Shown here: in pieces, positions 47,845 to 56,487 of the stretch
Layout of the letters: each line of letters opens with the position of its first letter
Position numbering within the stretch: the stretch's first letter is position 1
NCBI RefSeq assembly: GCF_016907675.1
Contig: NZ_JAFBCJ010000001.1
Location: 3,286,001-3,350,000, forward strand
Length of the DNA: 64,000 nt
Reading direction: 5' to 3'
From: Geodermatophilus bullaregiensis
Lineage (GTDB): Bacteria; Actinomycetota; Actinomycetes; Mycobacteriales; Geodermatophilaceae
Notes under the pieces: model-generated
The model's database searches: none
What the model was told of the DNA's origin: nothing
The model's input: the letters and a program-made list of their open reading frames with translations, nothing else
Made by a program: the position numbers and the translations under genes

Positions 47845-47847
47845 ACA

Positions 47848-48978
47848 TCAGGCCGGGGCGGGCTCGTTCACGGCCTTGACCTGGATGGTGTCGAAGCCCT
47901 CGACCTCCTCGGGCCTGCGCGCCTCCGGGCCGATGTAGCGGGCCGACGGGCGCACGAGGCGGCCGGTCGTCTTCTGCTCGAGGATGTGCGCGCACCAGCC
48001 GGCCGTGCGGGCGCAGGTGAACATCGACGTGAACATGTGGCTCGGGACCTCGGCGAAGTCGAGCACGATCGCCGCCCAGAACTCGACGTTGGTCTCGATC
48101 GGGCGGTCCGGCCGCCGCTCGCGCAGCTCCTTGAGCGCGGCCTGCTCCAGCGCCAGCGCGGCCTCGAAGCGCGGTGCGGCCAGCTCCTTGGCGGCCTTGC
48201 GCAGCACGCGGGCGCGGGGGTCCTCGGCGCGGTAGACGCGGTGCCCGAAGCCCATCAGCCGGTCGCCGCGGTCGAGCAGGTCCTTGACGTAGGTCTCGGC
48301 GTTGCCCGACTGCTCGACGCCGTCGAGCATGTGCAGCACCCGGGACGGCGCGCCGCCGTGCAGGGGGCCGGACATCGCGCCGATCGCGCCGGACAGCGAG
48401 GCGGCGACGTCGGCACCGGTGGAGGCGATGACGCGGGCGGTGAACGTCGAGGCGTTCATGCCGTGCTCGGCGGCCGACGTCCAGTAGGCGTCGACGGCGG
48501 CGACGTGCTGCGGGTCGGGCTCGCCGCGCCAGCGCACCATGAACCGCTCGACGATCGTCGAGGCCTCGTCGACCCGCCGCTGCGGCACGGCCGGGATGCC
48601 GATGCCGCGGGCGGACTGCGCCACGTAGGACAGCGCCATCACGGCGGCCCGGGCGAGCTCCTCGCGGGCCTCCTCGGCGTCGATGTCCAGCAGCGGCTTG
48701 TAGCCCCAGATGGGGGTCAGCATCGCCAGCGCGGCCTGCACGTCGACCCGGACGTCGCCGGTGTGCACGGGGATCGGGAACGGCTCGGCCGGCGGCAGGC
48801 CCGGCCCGAACTTGCCGTCGACCAGCAGCGCCCAGACGTTGCCGAAGGTGATCTTGCCGACCAGGTCCTCGATGTCGACCCCGCGGTAGCGGAGGGATCC
48901 GCCGTCCTTGTCGGGCTCGGCGATCGTGGTCTCGAAGGCGATGACGCCCTCCAGGCCGGGTACGAAGTCGTCGGCCAT
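47848..48978 (-). CDS. Citrate synthase
   Basis: 376 residues, the short type (Rv0889c/CitA-like). Condenses acetyl-CoA and oxaloacetate. Catalytic His in AEHGMNASTFTARVIAST (about 180) and SGPLHGGAPSRVLHML (about 217); MGFGHRVYRAEDPRARVL (about 258); Asp and Arg residues in EVPSHMFTSMFTCARTAGW (about 310). ATG 48978 has AGAGGAG 8 nt upstream. A -10-like TAGATT lies at 49042-49047 in the 150-bp divergent region shared with pdxH. Confidence 0.93.
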   Translation of the reverse strand: MADDFVPGLEGVIAFETTIAEPDKDGGSLRYRGVDIEDLVGKITFGNVWALLVDGKFGPGLPPAEPFPIPVHTGDVRVDVQAALAMLTPIWGYKPLLDIDAEEAREELARAAVMALSYVAQSARGIGIPAVPQRRVDEASTIVERFMVRWRGEPDPQHVAAVDAYWTSAAEHGMNASTFTARVIASTGADVAASLSGAIGAMSGPLHGGAPSRVLHMLDGVEQSGNAETYVKDLLDRGDRLMGFGHRVYRAEDPRARVLRKAAKELAAPRFEAALALEQAALKELRERRPDRPIETNVEFWAAIVLDFAEVPSHMFTSMFTCARTAGWCAHILEQKTTGRLVRPSARYIGPEARRPEEVEGFDTIQVKAVNEPAPA

Positions 48979-49162
48979 CTCGCATGCTCCTCTGCGCGCG
49001 GACCTCGTGCGCGCACAGGGACGGCGCACGACTGCAGGGGGAATCTAGGCCGTGTCCCCACCCCCGGAACAGGCGGGGCCGCCGCCCGGCGGGAACCGTC
49101 CGGGGCCGTCCCCGGGGCGGGCGCCGCGCGCCGGGGGCGGTCGGCGGTGTCAGCATGGCGGG

Positions 49163-49810
49163 GTGCCCGACCTCTCCCGCATGCGCAGGGACTACGACCG
49201 CCCGGGCCTGCGCGAGGAGGACCTCGCGCCCTCCTGGCTCGAGCAGTTCGACCGCTGGTTCCGCGACGTCGTCGCCGCGGACGTGCCCGACCCCAACGCG
49301 GTCGTGGTCGCCACCGCCGACGCCGACGGCGCCCCCGACGCCCGGATCGTGCTGCTCAAGGGCTACGACGAGGAGGGGTTCGTCTTCGGCACCAGCTACG
49401 CATCGGCGAAGGGCGCGCAGCTCGCGGCCAACCCGCGCGCGGCGCTGGTCTTCCCCTGGCACGCGCTGCAGCGCCAGGTGCGGGTGACCGGCCGGGTCGA
49501 GCGCGTCGGCGACACCGCCTCCGACGACCTGTGGGACCCGCGCCCGCGCGAGGCCCAGCTGGCCGCCGTCGCCTCGCTGCAGTCCACGGTCGTCGACTCG
49601 CGGGAGGAGCTCGAGACGCGGGTCCGCCTGCTCGACGAGGGGACGCCGACCGAGAAGGTGCCGCGGCCGCCGACCTGGGGCGGCTACCGGGTGGTGCCCG
49701 GGAGCATCGAGTTCTGGCAGGGCGGCCCGGGACGGCTGCACGACCGGCTGCGCTTCGTCCGCGACGACGAGGAGGGCGGCGGCTGGGTGCTGCAGCGGCT
49801 GGCCCCGTGA
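49163..49810 (+). CDS. pdxH: Pyridoxamine 5'-phosphate oxidase
   Basis: 215 residues. FMN enzyme making PLP. RMRRDYDRPGLREEDLAPSWLEQF at the start; VLLKGYDEEGFVFGT (FMN contact, about 56-70); ALVFPWHALQRQVRVTGRVERV; and the C-terminal PDXH signature WGGYRVVPGSIEFWQGGPGR followed by LHDRLRF and RLAP. Overlaps the next gene (GTGA). Providing PLP fits with serC close by. Confidence 0.95.
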   Translation: MPDLSRMRRDYDRPGLREEDLAPSWLEQFDRWFRDVVAADVPDPNAVVVATADADGAPDARIVLLKGYDEEGFVFGTSYASAKGAQLAANPRAALVFPWHALQRQVRVTGRVERVGDTASDDLWDPRPREAQLAAVASLQSTVVDSREELETRVRLLDEGTPTEKVPRPPTWGGYRVVPGSIEFWQGGPGRLHDRLRFVRDDEEGGGWVLQRLAP

Positions 49811-51159
49811 GCGGTCCCGCCGGCGAGCCACCGCCCGGCGACCCACCCGCCCGCGAGCCGCCGCCCGCCGACCCGGCCGAGGGCGTGGCGGAGGTGCCCG
49901 CGCCGGTCCGCCGCCGCGGCTGGGCGATCGACACCAGCCCGCTGCGCAACCCCGGCTACCGCCGGCTGTTCTGGGGCGTGACGGCCACGATGATCGGCCA
50001 GCAGATGACGCTGGTCGCCGTCCCGTTCCAGGTCTACGCGCTCACCCGCGACTCGCTGCTGGTCGGCGTCACGTCGATCGTGGCGCTGGTCCCGCTGGTC
50101 GTCTTCGGCCTGCTCGGCGGGTCGATCGCCGACGCCATGGACCGGCGCACGCTGATGGTCGTCACCGGCGCCGGGTCGGCGGTGACCAGCGCGCTGCTGG
50201 CCGCCCAGGCGCTGCTGCCCGGCGGCGGGAACCTGTGGCTGCTCTGGGTGCTGGCCGCCGCCGTCTCCGGCTTCACCGCGGTCAACCAGCCCGCCCGCAG
50301 CGCCGTCATCCCCGCGCTGGTCGGCCCGGAGGGGGTGCCGGCGGCCAACGCGCTGGCGATGACCGTCCGGCAGGCCGGGGTCATCGTCGGGCCGCTGCTG
50401 GCCGGCGTCCTCATCGGCGCCGGCGACCTGTTCCTGGCCTACGTCGTCGACGCGGTCACCCTCGCCGTCGCCGTCGTCCTGCTGCGCGGCCTGCCGCCGC
50501 TGCCGCCGGGCGGGCGGACGGGGCCGCTGCGCCTGGGCGCCGCCGTCCGCGGGGTGGGTGAGGGCTTCGCCTTCCTGCGCACCCAGCCGGTGCTGCTGAT
50601 GACCTTCGTCGTCGACGTGATCGCCATGCTCTTCGCCTGGCCGCAGGCGGTGTTCCCGGAGCTCTCCGAGGGCCGCTACGCCGGGTCGCCCAACAGCCTG
50701 GGCTGGCTCTACGCCGGGATCTCGATCGGCGCGCTGCTGATGGGGCTGACCTCGGGGTGGGTGTCGCGGGTCGACCGGCAGGGCGCGGTGGTGCTGGCCG
50801 CGATCGTCGTGTGGGGCCTGGCGATCGTCGGGTTCGGGCTGGCGCCGACCCTGTGGCTGGCCGTCCTCTGCCTGGCGGTGGCCGGCGCCGGCGACATGGT
50901 CAGCGCCGTCCTGCGCTCGTCGATGCTGCAGACGGCGGCGCCCGACGAGATGCGCGGCCGCATGCAGGGGGTGTTCCTCGTCGTGGTCGCCGGCGGGCCC
51001 CGGCTGGGCGACCTGCGCGCCGGGGCGGTGGCCAGCGCCGCCGGGGTGGGCGTGGCGATGGTCTCCGGCGGCGTCGTCATCGTGCTCGCCATGGCGGTGG
51101 TGGCGCTGCTGGTGCCCTCGTTCCTGCACTTCCGGGCCTCGCGGGTGGTGGCGCGCTGA
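49807..51159 (+). CDS. MFS transporter (EntS-like)
   Basis: 450 residues. A Pro-rich cytosolic N-terminus (about 40 residues), then twelve TM segments starting with LRNPGYRRLFWGVTATMIGQ. Motif A-like GGSIADAMDRRTLMVV at about 105. VSGFTAVNQPARSAVIPALV near 155 is typical of the MFS_3 enterobactin-exporter/EntS-like branch. Translationally coupled to pdxH, but the substrate is not necessarily related. Confidence 0.83.
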   Translation: MSGPAGEPPPGDPPAREPPPADPAEGVAEVPAPVRRRGWAIDTSPLRNPGYRRLFWGVTATMIGQQMTLVAVPFQVYALTRDSLLVGVTSIVALVPLVVFGLLGGSIADAMDRRTLMVVTGAGSAVTSALLAAQALLPGGGNLWLLWVLAAAVSGFTAVNQPARSAVIPALVGPEGVPAANALAMTVRQAGVIVGPLLAGVLIGAGDLFLAYVVDAVTLAVAVVLLRGLPPLPPGGRTGPLRLGAAVRGVGEGFAFLRTQPVLLMTFVVDVIAMLFAWPQAVFPELSEGRYAGSPNSLGWLYAGISIGALLMGLTSGWVSRVDRQGAVVLAAIVVWGLAIVGFGLAPTLWLAVLCLAVAGAGDMVSAVLRSSMLQTAAPDEMRGRMQGVFLVVVAGGPRLGDLRAGAVASAAGVGVAMVSGGVVIVLAMAVVALLVPSFLHFRASRVVAR

Positions 51160-51170
51160 CCCCTGGGCGC

Positions 51171-51605
51171 TCAGGTCCCGGGCGCCACGTGCAGGCCGAC
51201 CTCGACGTTGCCCGTCGTCGCGCGCGAGTAGGGGCAGATCGTGTGGGTGCGCTCCATCAGCGCCCGCGCCTGCTCCTCGTCCAGACCCGGCAGGTGCCCG
51301 GTGAGGTCCACGGCCAGACCGAAGTCGCCGGCCTCCCCGCGCAGGAAGTGCACCTGCGCGGTGACCGAGGACCCCTCCAGCGCCGCGGGGGACAGGCCCA
51401 GCGGCTTGAGCGCGAAGCGCATCGCGCTGTGGAAGCAGGCCGAGTAGCCGGCGGCGAACAGCTGCTCGGGATTGGTCCCCGGGCCGCCGTCGCCACCCAT
51501 CTCCGCGGGACGGGACAGCGCCAGCTCCAGCCGCCCGTCGGAGGAGGCGACCTCCCCGGTGCGGGCTCCGGTGGCGGTTGCCTCGGCGGTGTAGACCGGC
51601 TCCAC
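51171..51605 (-). CDS. ohr: Organic hydroperoxide resistance protein (Ohr/OsmC)
   Basis: 144 residues. Reduces organic hydroperoxides using a reactive Cys pair: C in FAAGYSACFHSAM (about 57) and C in THTICPYSRATTGNVEV (about 126). The Ohr-type start VYTAEATATGARTGEV and GGPGTNPEQLFAAGY are present. GTG 51605 with AGAGGAG 6 nt upstream. It is followed 11 bp away by the convergent MFS stop. The usual OhrR regulator gene is not adjacent. Confidence 0.92.
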   Translation of the reverse strand: MEPVYTAEATATGARTGEVASSDGRLELALSRPAEMGGDGGPGTNPEQLFAAGYSACFHSAMRFALKPLGLSPAALEGSSVTAQVHFLRGEAGDFGLAVDLTGHLPGLDEEQARALMERTHTICPYSRATTGNVEVGLHVAPGT

Positions 51606-51616
51606 GTCGTCTCCTC

Positions 51617-52294
51617 TCAGGCCAGGGCGCCGGCGACGACGCGCAGGTCGGCGACGAGCGCGTCGTAGGCCTTGGGACGGTCCTCCTCGGGCACCCGCAG
51701 CACCGCCGAGGGGTGCGCGGTGGCCAGCATCCAGGTCTGCGCGGGCGCGTCCTCGTCGGCCTCGTCGTCCCCGGCCTCCGCGCTCGCGACACCCGGCGGC
51801 GTCCACGGCATGAGCCTGCCGCGCTCCTTGGTGATCCGGAACGACGGCGAGATGAGCGCCTTGGCCGCCGTCGCCCCCAGGCAGACGACGACCTCGGGCT
51901 TGAGCACCTCGAACTCCGCCTCCAGCCACGGCCGGCAGGCCCGGATGTGCTCGGCGCCCGGCGACTGGTGGATCCGCCGCTTCGGCGTCGGCGTGAACCG
52001 GAAGTGCTTGACGGCGTTGGTCACGTACGCGTCCCTGCGCTCGATGCCGGCCTCGGCCAGCGCCCGGTCGAGCAGCCGCCCGGCCGGGCCGACGAACGGC
52101 TCGCCCCTGCGGTCCTCCTGGTCGCCCGGCTGCTCACCGACGAAGACGATCCGCGCCGTCTCCGGGCCCTCGCCGAACACCGTCTGCGTGGCCGGCTCCC
52201 ACAGCTCGCAGGCCCGGCAGCCGGCCGCCGCGGCACGCAGCCCGTCGAGCCCGACGCCGTGGGGCGGGGAGGCGGGCACGTTCTCCTGGCTCAT
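51617..52294 (-). CDS. udgX: UdgX-type uracil-DNA glycosylase with KRRIH motif
   Basis: 225 residues. Family 4-like UDG: Fe-S cysteines GCRAC (26 and 29), later IRACRPW and VVCLGATA; motif A GEQPGDQED (residues 53-61); PFVGPAGRLLDRAL; motif B TAHPSAVLR. The UdgX insertion TPTPKRRIHQSPG places His at residue 109, the position of the residue that covalently traps uracil-excised DNA in M. smegmatis UdgX. Acts in uracil-DNA damage handling. ATG 52294. It is 11 bp from ohr and co-directional. Confidence 0.9.
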   Translation of the reverse strand: MSQENVPASPPHGVGLDGLRAAAAGCRACELWEPATQTVFGEGPETARIVFVGEQPGDQEDRRGEPFVGPAGRLLDRALAEAGIERRDAYVTNAVKHFRFTPTPKRRIHQSPGAEHIRACRPWLEAEFEVLKPEVVVCLGATAAKALISPSFRITKERGRLMPWTPPGVASAEAGDDEADEDAPAQTWMLATAHPSAVLRVPEEDRPKAYDALVADLRVVAGALA

Positions 52295-52395
52295 GTCCCG
52301 ATGACACCGCAGGTCGGCCGGGCGCGCGAGGTGGGGACGTGGCCGGCGGCCGGGCACGCCGGGTCTCGCTGCGGTCCCGATTCGTTCCGGATCCT

Positions 52396-52424
52396 GTCGT
52401 GGCCGCTGCCACGACCGATAGCGT
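52396..52424 (+). promoter_or_regulatory. Promoter with adjoining 8-bp dyad for the NatAB-like operon
   Basis: GTCGTGGC (52396-52403), CGCT, GCCACGAC (52408-52415) is a perfect dyad. A -10 element TAGCGT (52419-52424) starts 3 bp later, with about 30 nt of leader before the GTG at 52459. The dyad covers the -35 position and may be an operator. Confidence 0.5.
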
Positions 52425-52458
52425 CGGCGGCGCACGGGGGTCAGCGGACGGAGGGGTA

Positions 52459-53388
52459 GTGCTCGAGTTCGACGGGCTCCACAAGAGCTACGGCGACCAC
52501 CACGTGCTGGAGGGTGTCGGCTTCACCGTCGCCCCCGGCTCGATGTTCGGCTTCTGCGGCGCGAACGGCGCCGGGAAGACGACGACCATGCGCATCGCGA
52601 TGGGCCTGGCCCGCGCCGACGCCGGCGAGGTCCGGTGGCGCGGGCGGCCGCTGGACGAGGAGATGCGGCGGCGCATCGGCTACATGCCGGAGGAGCGCGG
52701 GCTCTACCCGAAGATGCGGGTGGGGGAGCAGCTGACCTACTTCGCCCGGCTGCACGGCCTCGACGCCGCGGCGGCCGCCCGCGCGGCCGAGGAGTGGGCC
52801 GGCCGGCTGGGCCTGGGCGAGCGCCGCCGCTCCCGGGTCGAGGAGCTGTCCCTGGGCAACCAGCAGCGGGTCCAGCTCGCCGCCGCCCTGGTCAGCCGGC
52901 CCGAGGTGCTCATCCTCGACGAGCCGTTCTCCGGTCTGGACCCGGTCGGCGTGGACTCGCTGGCCGAGGCGCTGCTCGAGCAGTGCCGCGCCGGGGTGCC
53001 GGTCGTGTTCTCCAGCCACCAGCTGGACCTCGTCGAGCGGCTGTGCGACGCCGTCGGCATCCTCGCCCGCGGCCGGATGGTGGCCAGCGGCACGGTCGAG
53101 GACCTGCGCCGCCGCGATGCCGGCCGGGTGCTGCGGGTCGTCGCCCCCGAGGCCGGCCCGGGCTGGGCCGGCGCCGTCCCCGGCGTGCGCGTCGTCTCCG
53201 AGCGGGCCGGCGACACGCTGCTCGAGCTCGCCGACGGCACCGACGACCAGGCCGTCCTGGCCGCCGCGCTGCGCACCGGCCGGGTCACCCACTTCGCCTG
53301 GCGCGAGGCCACCCTGGTCGAGCTGTTCCGCGAGGCCGTCGCCGACCCGGCGCAGCAGCCCGCCCAGCGGGCGGAGGTGGCCGCGTGA
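52459..53388 (+). CDS. ABC transporter ATP-binding protein (NatA-like)
   Basis: 309 residues. Walker A CGANGAGKTTTMRIAMG (about 37), YMPEERGLYPKMRVGEQL (Q-loop region), signature LSLGNQQRVQLAAAL (about 133), Walker B VLILDEPFSGLDPVG, H-loop SSHQLDLVE. The C-terminal 80 residues form the regulatory extension. GGAGG sits 4 nt before the GTG. It partners the coupled permease to form a Na+/drug-export type ABC system. Confidence 0.9.
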   Translation: MLEFDGLHKSYGDHHVLEGVGFTVAPGSMFGFCGANGAGKTTTMRIAMGLARADAGEVRWRGRPLDEEMRRRIGYMPEERGLYPKMRVGEQLTYFARLHGLDAAAAARAAEEWAGRLGLGERRRSRVEELSLGNQQRVQLAAALVSRPEVLILDEPFSGLDPVGVDSLAEALLEQCRAGVPVVFSSHQLDLVERLCDAVGILARGRMVASGTVEDLRRRDAGRVLRVVAPEAGPGWAGAVPGVRVVSERAGDTLLELADGTDDQAVLAAALRTGRVTHFAWREATLVELFREAVADPAQQPAQRAEVAA

Positions 53389-54575
53389 CCGCCTCCGGCA
53401 GCCCGCTCGGCAGCGGCGCCCTGGTCCGCCTGGTCGCCGCCCGCGAGGTCTCCACCCGGCTGCGCGACAAGACCTTCCTCGTCGGCTCGGCGGTGATGCT
53501 CCTGCTCATCGTCGGCCTCCTCGCCTTCCAGGTCGTCGTCAACTCCGGCAGTGACGACAGCCGCATCGGCGTGACCGGGGACGCCGGCCGGCTCGGCCCG
53601 GCGCTGCAGGCCCAGGGGGAGGTCCTCGGCCTCGACGTCACCGTCGTCGAGCTCGGGGACGACGCCGCCGCGCGCACCGCCGTCGAGGACGAGGACGTCG
53701 ACGCCGCCGTGCTCGGCGGCACCGGCGCCGACCCCGAGCTGGTGCTGCGCGAGTCCGACCCGACGCTGGAGGCGCTGGCCTCCGGCGCGGTCGGGGCGGT
53801 GGCCCTCGACGGCGTGCTGGCCGAGGCCGGCGTCGACCCCGGCGACCTGCCGCAGGTGACGGTGACCGCGCTGGACGAGGACTCCGCAGCGGCCGGGCAG
53901 CGCACCGTCGTGGCGATCGTCGGCGTGGTGATGCTCTACAGCCTGATCATCCTGTTCGGCCAGTTCGTGGCCCAGGGCGTGGTCGAGGAGAAGTCGAGCC
54001 GGGTGGTGGAGCTGCTGCTGGCCACCATGCGGCCCTGGCACCTGCTCGCGGGCAAGATCCTCGGTCTGGGCGCGCTGGGGCTGGCGCAGATCGCGCTGAT
54101 CGCCGTCATCGGCGTCACCGGTGCGCTGGCCCTCGACGTCGTCGACGTGCCCGGCGACCTGATCGGCACCGTGGCCTGGGTGCTGTTCTGGTTCGTGCTC
54201 GGCTACGCCCTGTTCGCGTCGCTGTTCGCCGTCGCCGCGTCGCTGGTCAGCCGGCAGGAGGACCTCGGCAGCGTCCTCACGCCGGCCTCGCTGGTGCTGA
54301 TCGTCGGCTTCCTCATCGCCGTCCAGGCGGCGAGCAGCCCGTCCGGGACGCTCGCGGTGGTCACCTCGTTCGTGCCGGGGTTCTCGCCGATGGTCATGCC
54401 GGTGCGGCAGGCGGCCGGCGACGTGGCGCTCTGGGAGGTCGGCGTCGCCGTCCTGCTGATGCTGGTGGCCGTCGCGCTGGTGATCCGGCTGGGCGGTCGG
54501 GTGTACTCCGGTGCCCTGCTGCGGACCAGCGGCAAGACCAGGCTGAAGGACGCGCTGCGGGCCGGACGGGCCTGA
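53385..54575 (+). CDS. ABC-2 permease (NatB-like)
   Basis: 396 residues. First TM at about 30-50 (LVGSAVMLLLIVGLLAFQVVV), then an extracytoplasmic domain of about 130 residues, then five TMs from about 178 (TVVAIVGVVMLYSLIILFGQF). VVEEKSSRVVELLLATMRPW (about 200-220) is the NatB/ABC-2 hallmark. Its GTG overlaps the ATPase stop (GTGA). Likely exports ions or amphiphiles. Confidence 0.88.
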   Translation: MTASGSPLGSGALVRLVAAREVSTRLRDKTFLVGSAVMLLLIVGLLAFQVVVNSGSDDSRIGVTGDAGRLGPALQAQGEVLGLDVTVVELGDDAAARTAVEDEDVDAAVLGGTGADPELVLRESDPTLEALASGAVGAVALDGVLAEAGVDPGDLPQVTVTALDEDSAAAGQRTVVAIVGVVMLYSLIILFGQFVAQGVVEEKSSRVVELLLATMRPWHLLAGKILGLGALGLAQIALIAVIGVTGALALDVVDVPGDLIGTVAWVLFWFVLGYALFASLFAVAASLVSRQEDLGSVLTPASLVLIVGFLIAVQAASSPSGTLAVVTSFVPGFSPMVMPVRQAAGDVALWEVGVAVLLMLVAVALVIRLGGRVYSGALLRTSGKTRLKDALRAGRA

Positions 54576-54677
54576 ACCCGGCGGGGGACACCCGCGAGGA
54601 GCACCGCCGGACACGTTGGGGTGACCTCACCCCGACGGAGGGCGTGCGCCCAGGTCAGGCCGGTGATCATCGGCGTC

Positions 54678-55538
54678 ATGACCGAGGACCTGGACGCGCG
54701 CCTCTGGCGGCTGCAGGCCTCCGAGGACGCCGACGAGCTCATCGAGCTGGGCTGCGACCTCGCCGACGCGGACCGGCACACCGACGCGGAGTGGTGCTTC
54801 CGCCGGGCGGCCGCGCTCGGGGACGCCACCGGCTACTACGACCTGGGCAACAGCCTCGCCGCGCAGGAGCGCTGGTCCGAGGCCGTGGACGCCTACGAGG
54901 TCGCGCTGGCCGGTGGCGAACCCGACGCGTGGCGCAACCTCGGGCTGGTGCTCGAGCAGCTCGGTGACCTCGCGGGGGCGATGGCCGCCTACCGCGGTGC
55001 CGCCGACGCCGGCGACACCGAGGGCGGGCTGCAGCTGGCGTTCCTCCTGCGCGAGCAGGGGGAGCGGGAGGAGGCCCTCGAGGTCGCCCGCCGGCTCGCC
55101 GCCGCCGGGGACGACGAGGCCGACGCCGTCGTCGCCTGCTGGGAGTGGTGCGCCACGCTCGACCCGGCGCTGGAGCCGCGGCTGCGCGCGGGGGCCGTCC
55201 ACTTCGCGGCCGCCCGCGCCGACCTCGCCGCCCTGCTGCTGCAGACCGGCCGCCCCGAGGAGGCCCGCGCGGTGCTCGAGCGCGGCGCCAAGCTCGGCGA
55301 GCAGGTGGCCTGGCTGCCGCTGGGCAACCTCTACCGGGAGGAGCTCGGCGACGACGAGGCCGCCGAGGAGGCCTACCGGGCCGGCATCGCGGCCGGCGAC
55401 GTGTACTGCCACCACAACCTCGGGGTGCTGCTCGCCGAGCGTGGTGACCTCGCCGGTGCCGCCGAGGAGTTCCAGCGGGGCGCCGACGCCGGCGACCAGC
55501 TGGCCGCCGCCGCGCTGCAGCTGCTCCAGGAGAGCTGA
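54678..55538 (+). CDS. TPR/Sel1-like repeat protein
   Basis: 286 residues made of degenerate tetratricopeptide units, for example AEWCFRRAAALGDATGYYDLG, WSEAVDAYEVALAGGEPDAWRNLG, AGAMAAYRGAADAGDTEGG, AARADLAALLLQTGRPEEA, AGAAEEFQRGADAGDQLA (each noted separately). About seven repeats with no catalytic residues and no signal. Presumably a protein-interaction scaffold. It follows the ABC operon by 102 bp; start ATG 54678. Confidence 0.8.
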   Translation: MTEDLDARLWRLQASEDADELIELGCDLADADRHTDAEWCFRRAAALGDATGYYDLGNSLAAQERWSEAVDAYEVALAGGEPDAWRNLGLVLEQLGDLAGAMAAYRGAADAGDTEGGLQLAFLLREQGEREEALEVARRLAAAGDDEADAVVACWEWCATLDPALEPRLRAGAVHFAAARADLAALLLQTGRPEEARAVLERGAKLGEQVAWLPLGNLYREELGDDEAAEEAYRAGIAAGDVYCHHNLGVLLAERGDLAGAAEEFQRGADAGDQLAAAALQLLQES

Positions 55539-55558
55539 GGAGGACCCGCCCCGTCCAC

Positions 55559-56467
55559 CTACGACGGGCGCAGGCCGGCCAGGGGGCCGCGGTAGGGCTG
55601 CGCCGGCGGACCGGTGACGCCCGGGCGCACGGTGAACAGCCGGCCGGCCTCGGGCTCGTCGCCCCCGCCGTGCGACGTGCTGATCACCAGCAGGTCGCGC
55701 CCGGGCCCGGCGAAGGCGCAGCTGGACGTGTGGGCCACCGGCACCTCGACGACGGCGAGCAGATCGCCGTCCGGTGACCAGCGGCGCACCTGCCCGCCGC
55801 CCCACATCGCCGTCCAGAGGCAGCCCTCGTCGTCGACGGTGAGCCCGTCGGCCACGCCGTCGGGGCCGCCGGTCTCGAGCAGCACCCGGCCGTCGGTGAA
55901 CGCCCCGCTCCCCGGGTCGTAGCGGTGGGCGTGCACCAGCCCGGGGCCGGAGTCGGCCAGGTAGACGGTGCGCTCGTCGGGTGACCAGCCCAGGCCGTTG
56001 GAGACGGTGAGCCCGTCGAGCACGGTGGTGACGGTGCCGTCGGTGCCGAGCCGGTAGAGCGTGCCGGCGCCGGGGCGCTCGTCGAAGGCCATGGTCCCGG
56101 CGAAGAAGCGCCCCGCCCGGTCGCAGGCGCCGTCGTTCATGCGGGTGCCGCCGTCGGCCTCGCTCCCGCCCTCGGGGGGGAGGTCCACCAGCACCCGCGC
56201 GGTGCCGTCCACGGCCACGTGCGTGAACCCGCCGCCGGCCGCGGCCAGCCAGCCGCCGGCCGCGGCGGGGGCGACGACGCCCACGGTGTCCCCGACGCGC
56301 GCCGAGCCGGTCTCGGTCAGCTCGCCGGCGGCGTCGACGGTGGCCCGCCGCAGCAGACCGGCGGAGATGTCGACCCAGAGCAGCTCGGCCCGGTCGGCGT
56401 CCCAGACGGGGCCCTCCCCGTGGTCGGCGGGGGAGGGGGCGGCGGGTTCGGCGCGCAGCGTCAGCAC
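55559..56467 (-). CDS. SMP-30/gluconolactonase/LRE family protein
   Basis: 302 residues, six-bladed propeller. Metal ligands visible: Glu in HGEGPVWD (about 17), Asn in TRMNDGACDRAGRF (about 110), Asn in LTVSNGLGWSPDE (about 160), Asp in GVADGLTVDDEGCLW (about 207). This is the standard SMP-30 lactonase set, so sugar- or lactone-hydrolase activity is expected. GTG at 56467; 20 bp downstream of the glycosyltransferase stop, same direction. Confidence 0.88.
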   Translation of the reverse strand: MLTLRAEPAAPSPADHGEGPVWDADRAELLWVDISAGLLRRATVDAAGELTETGSARVGDTVGVVAPAAAGGWLAAAGGGFTHVAVDGTARVLVDLPPEGGSEADGGTRMNDGACDRAGRFFAGTMAFDERPGAGTLYRLGTDGTVTTVLDGLTVSNGLGWSPDERTVYLADSGPGLVHAHRYDPGSGAFTDGRVLLETGGPDGVADGLTVDDEGCLWTAMWGGGQVRRWSPDGDLLAVVEVPVAHTSSCAFAGPGRDLLVISTSHGGGDEPEAGRLFTVRPGVTGPPAQPYRGPLAGLRPS

Positions 56468-56487
56468 GCGGGGAGGGTGCCCGCTGC

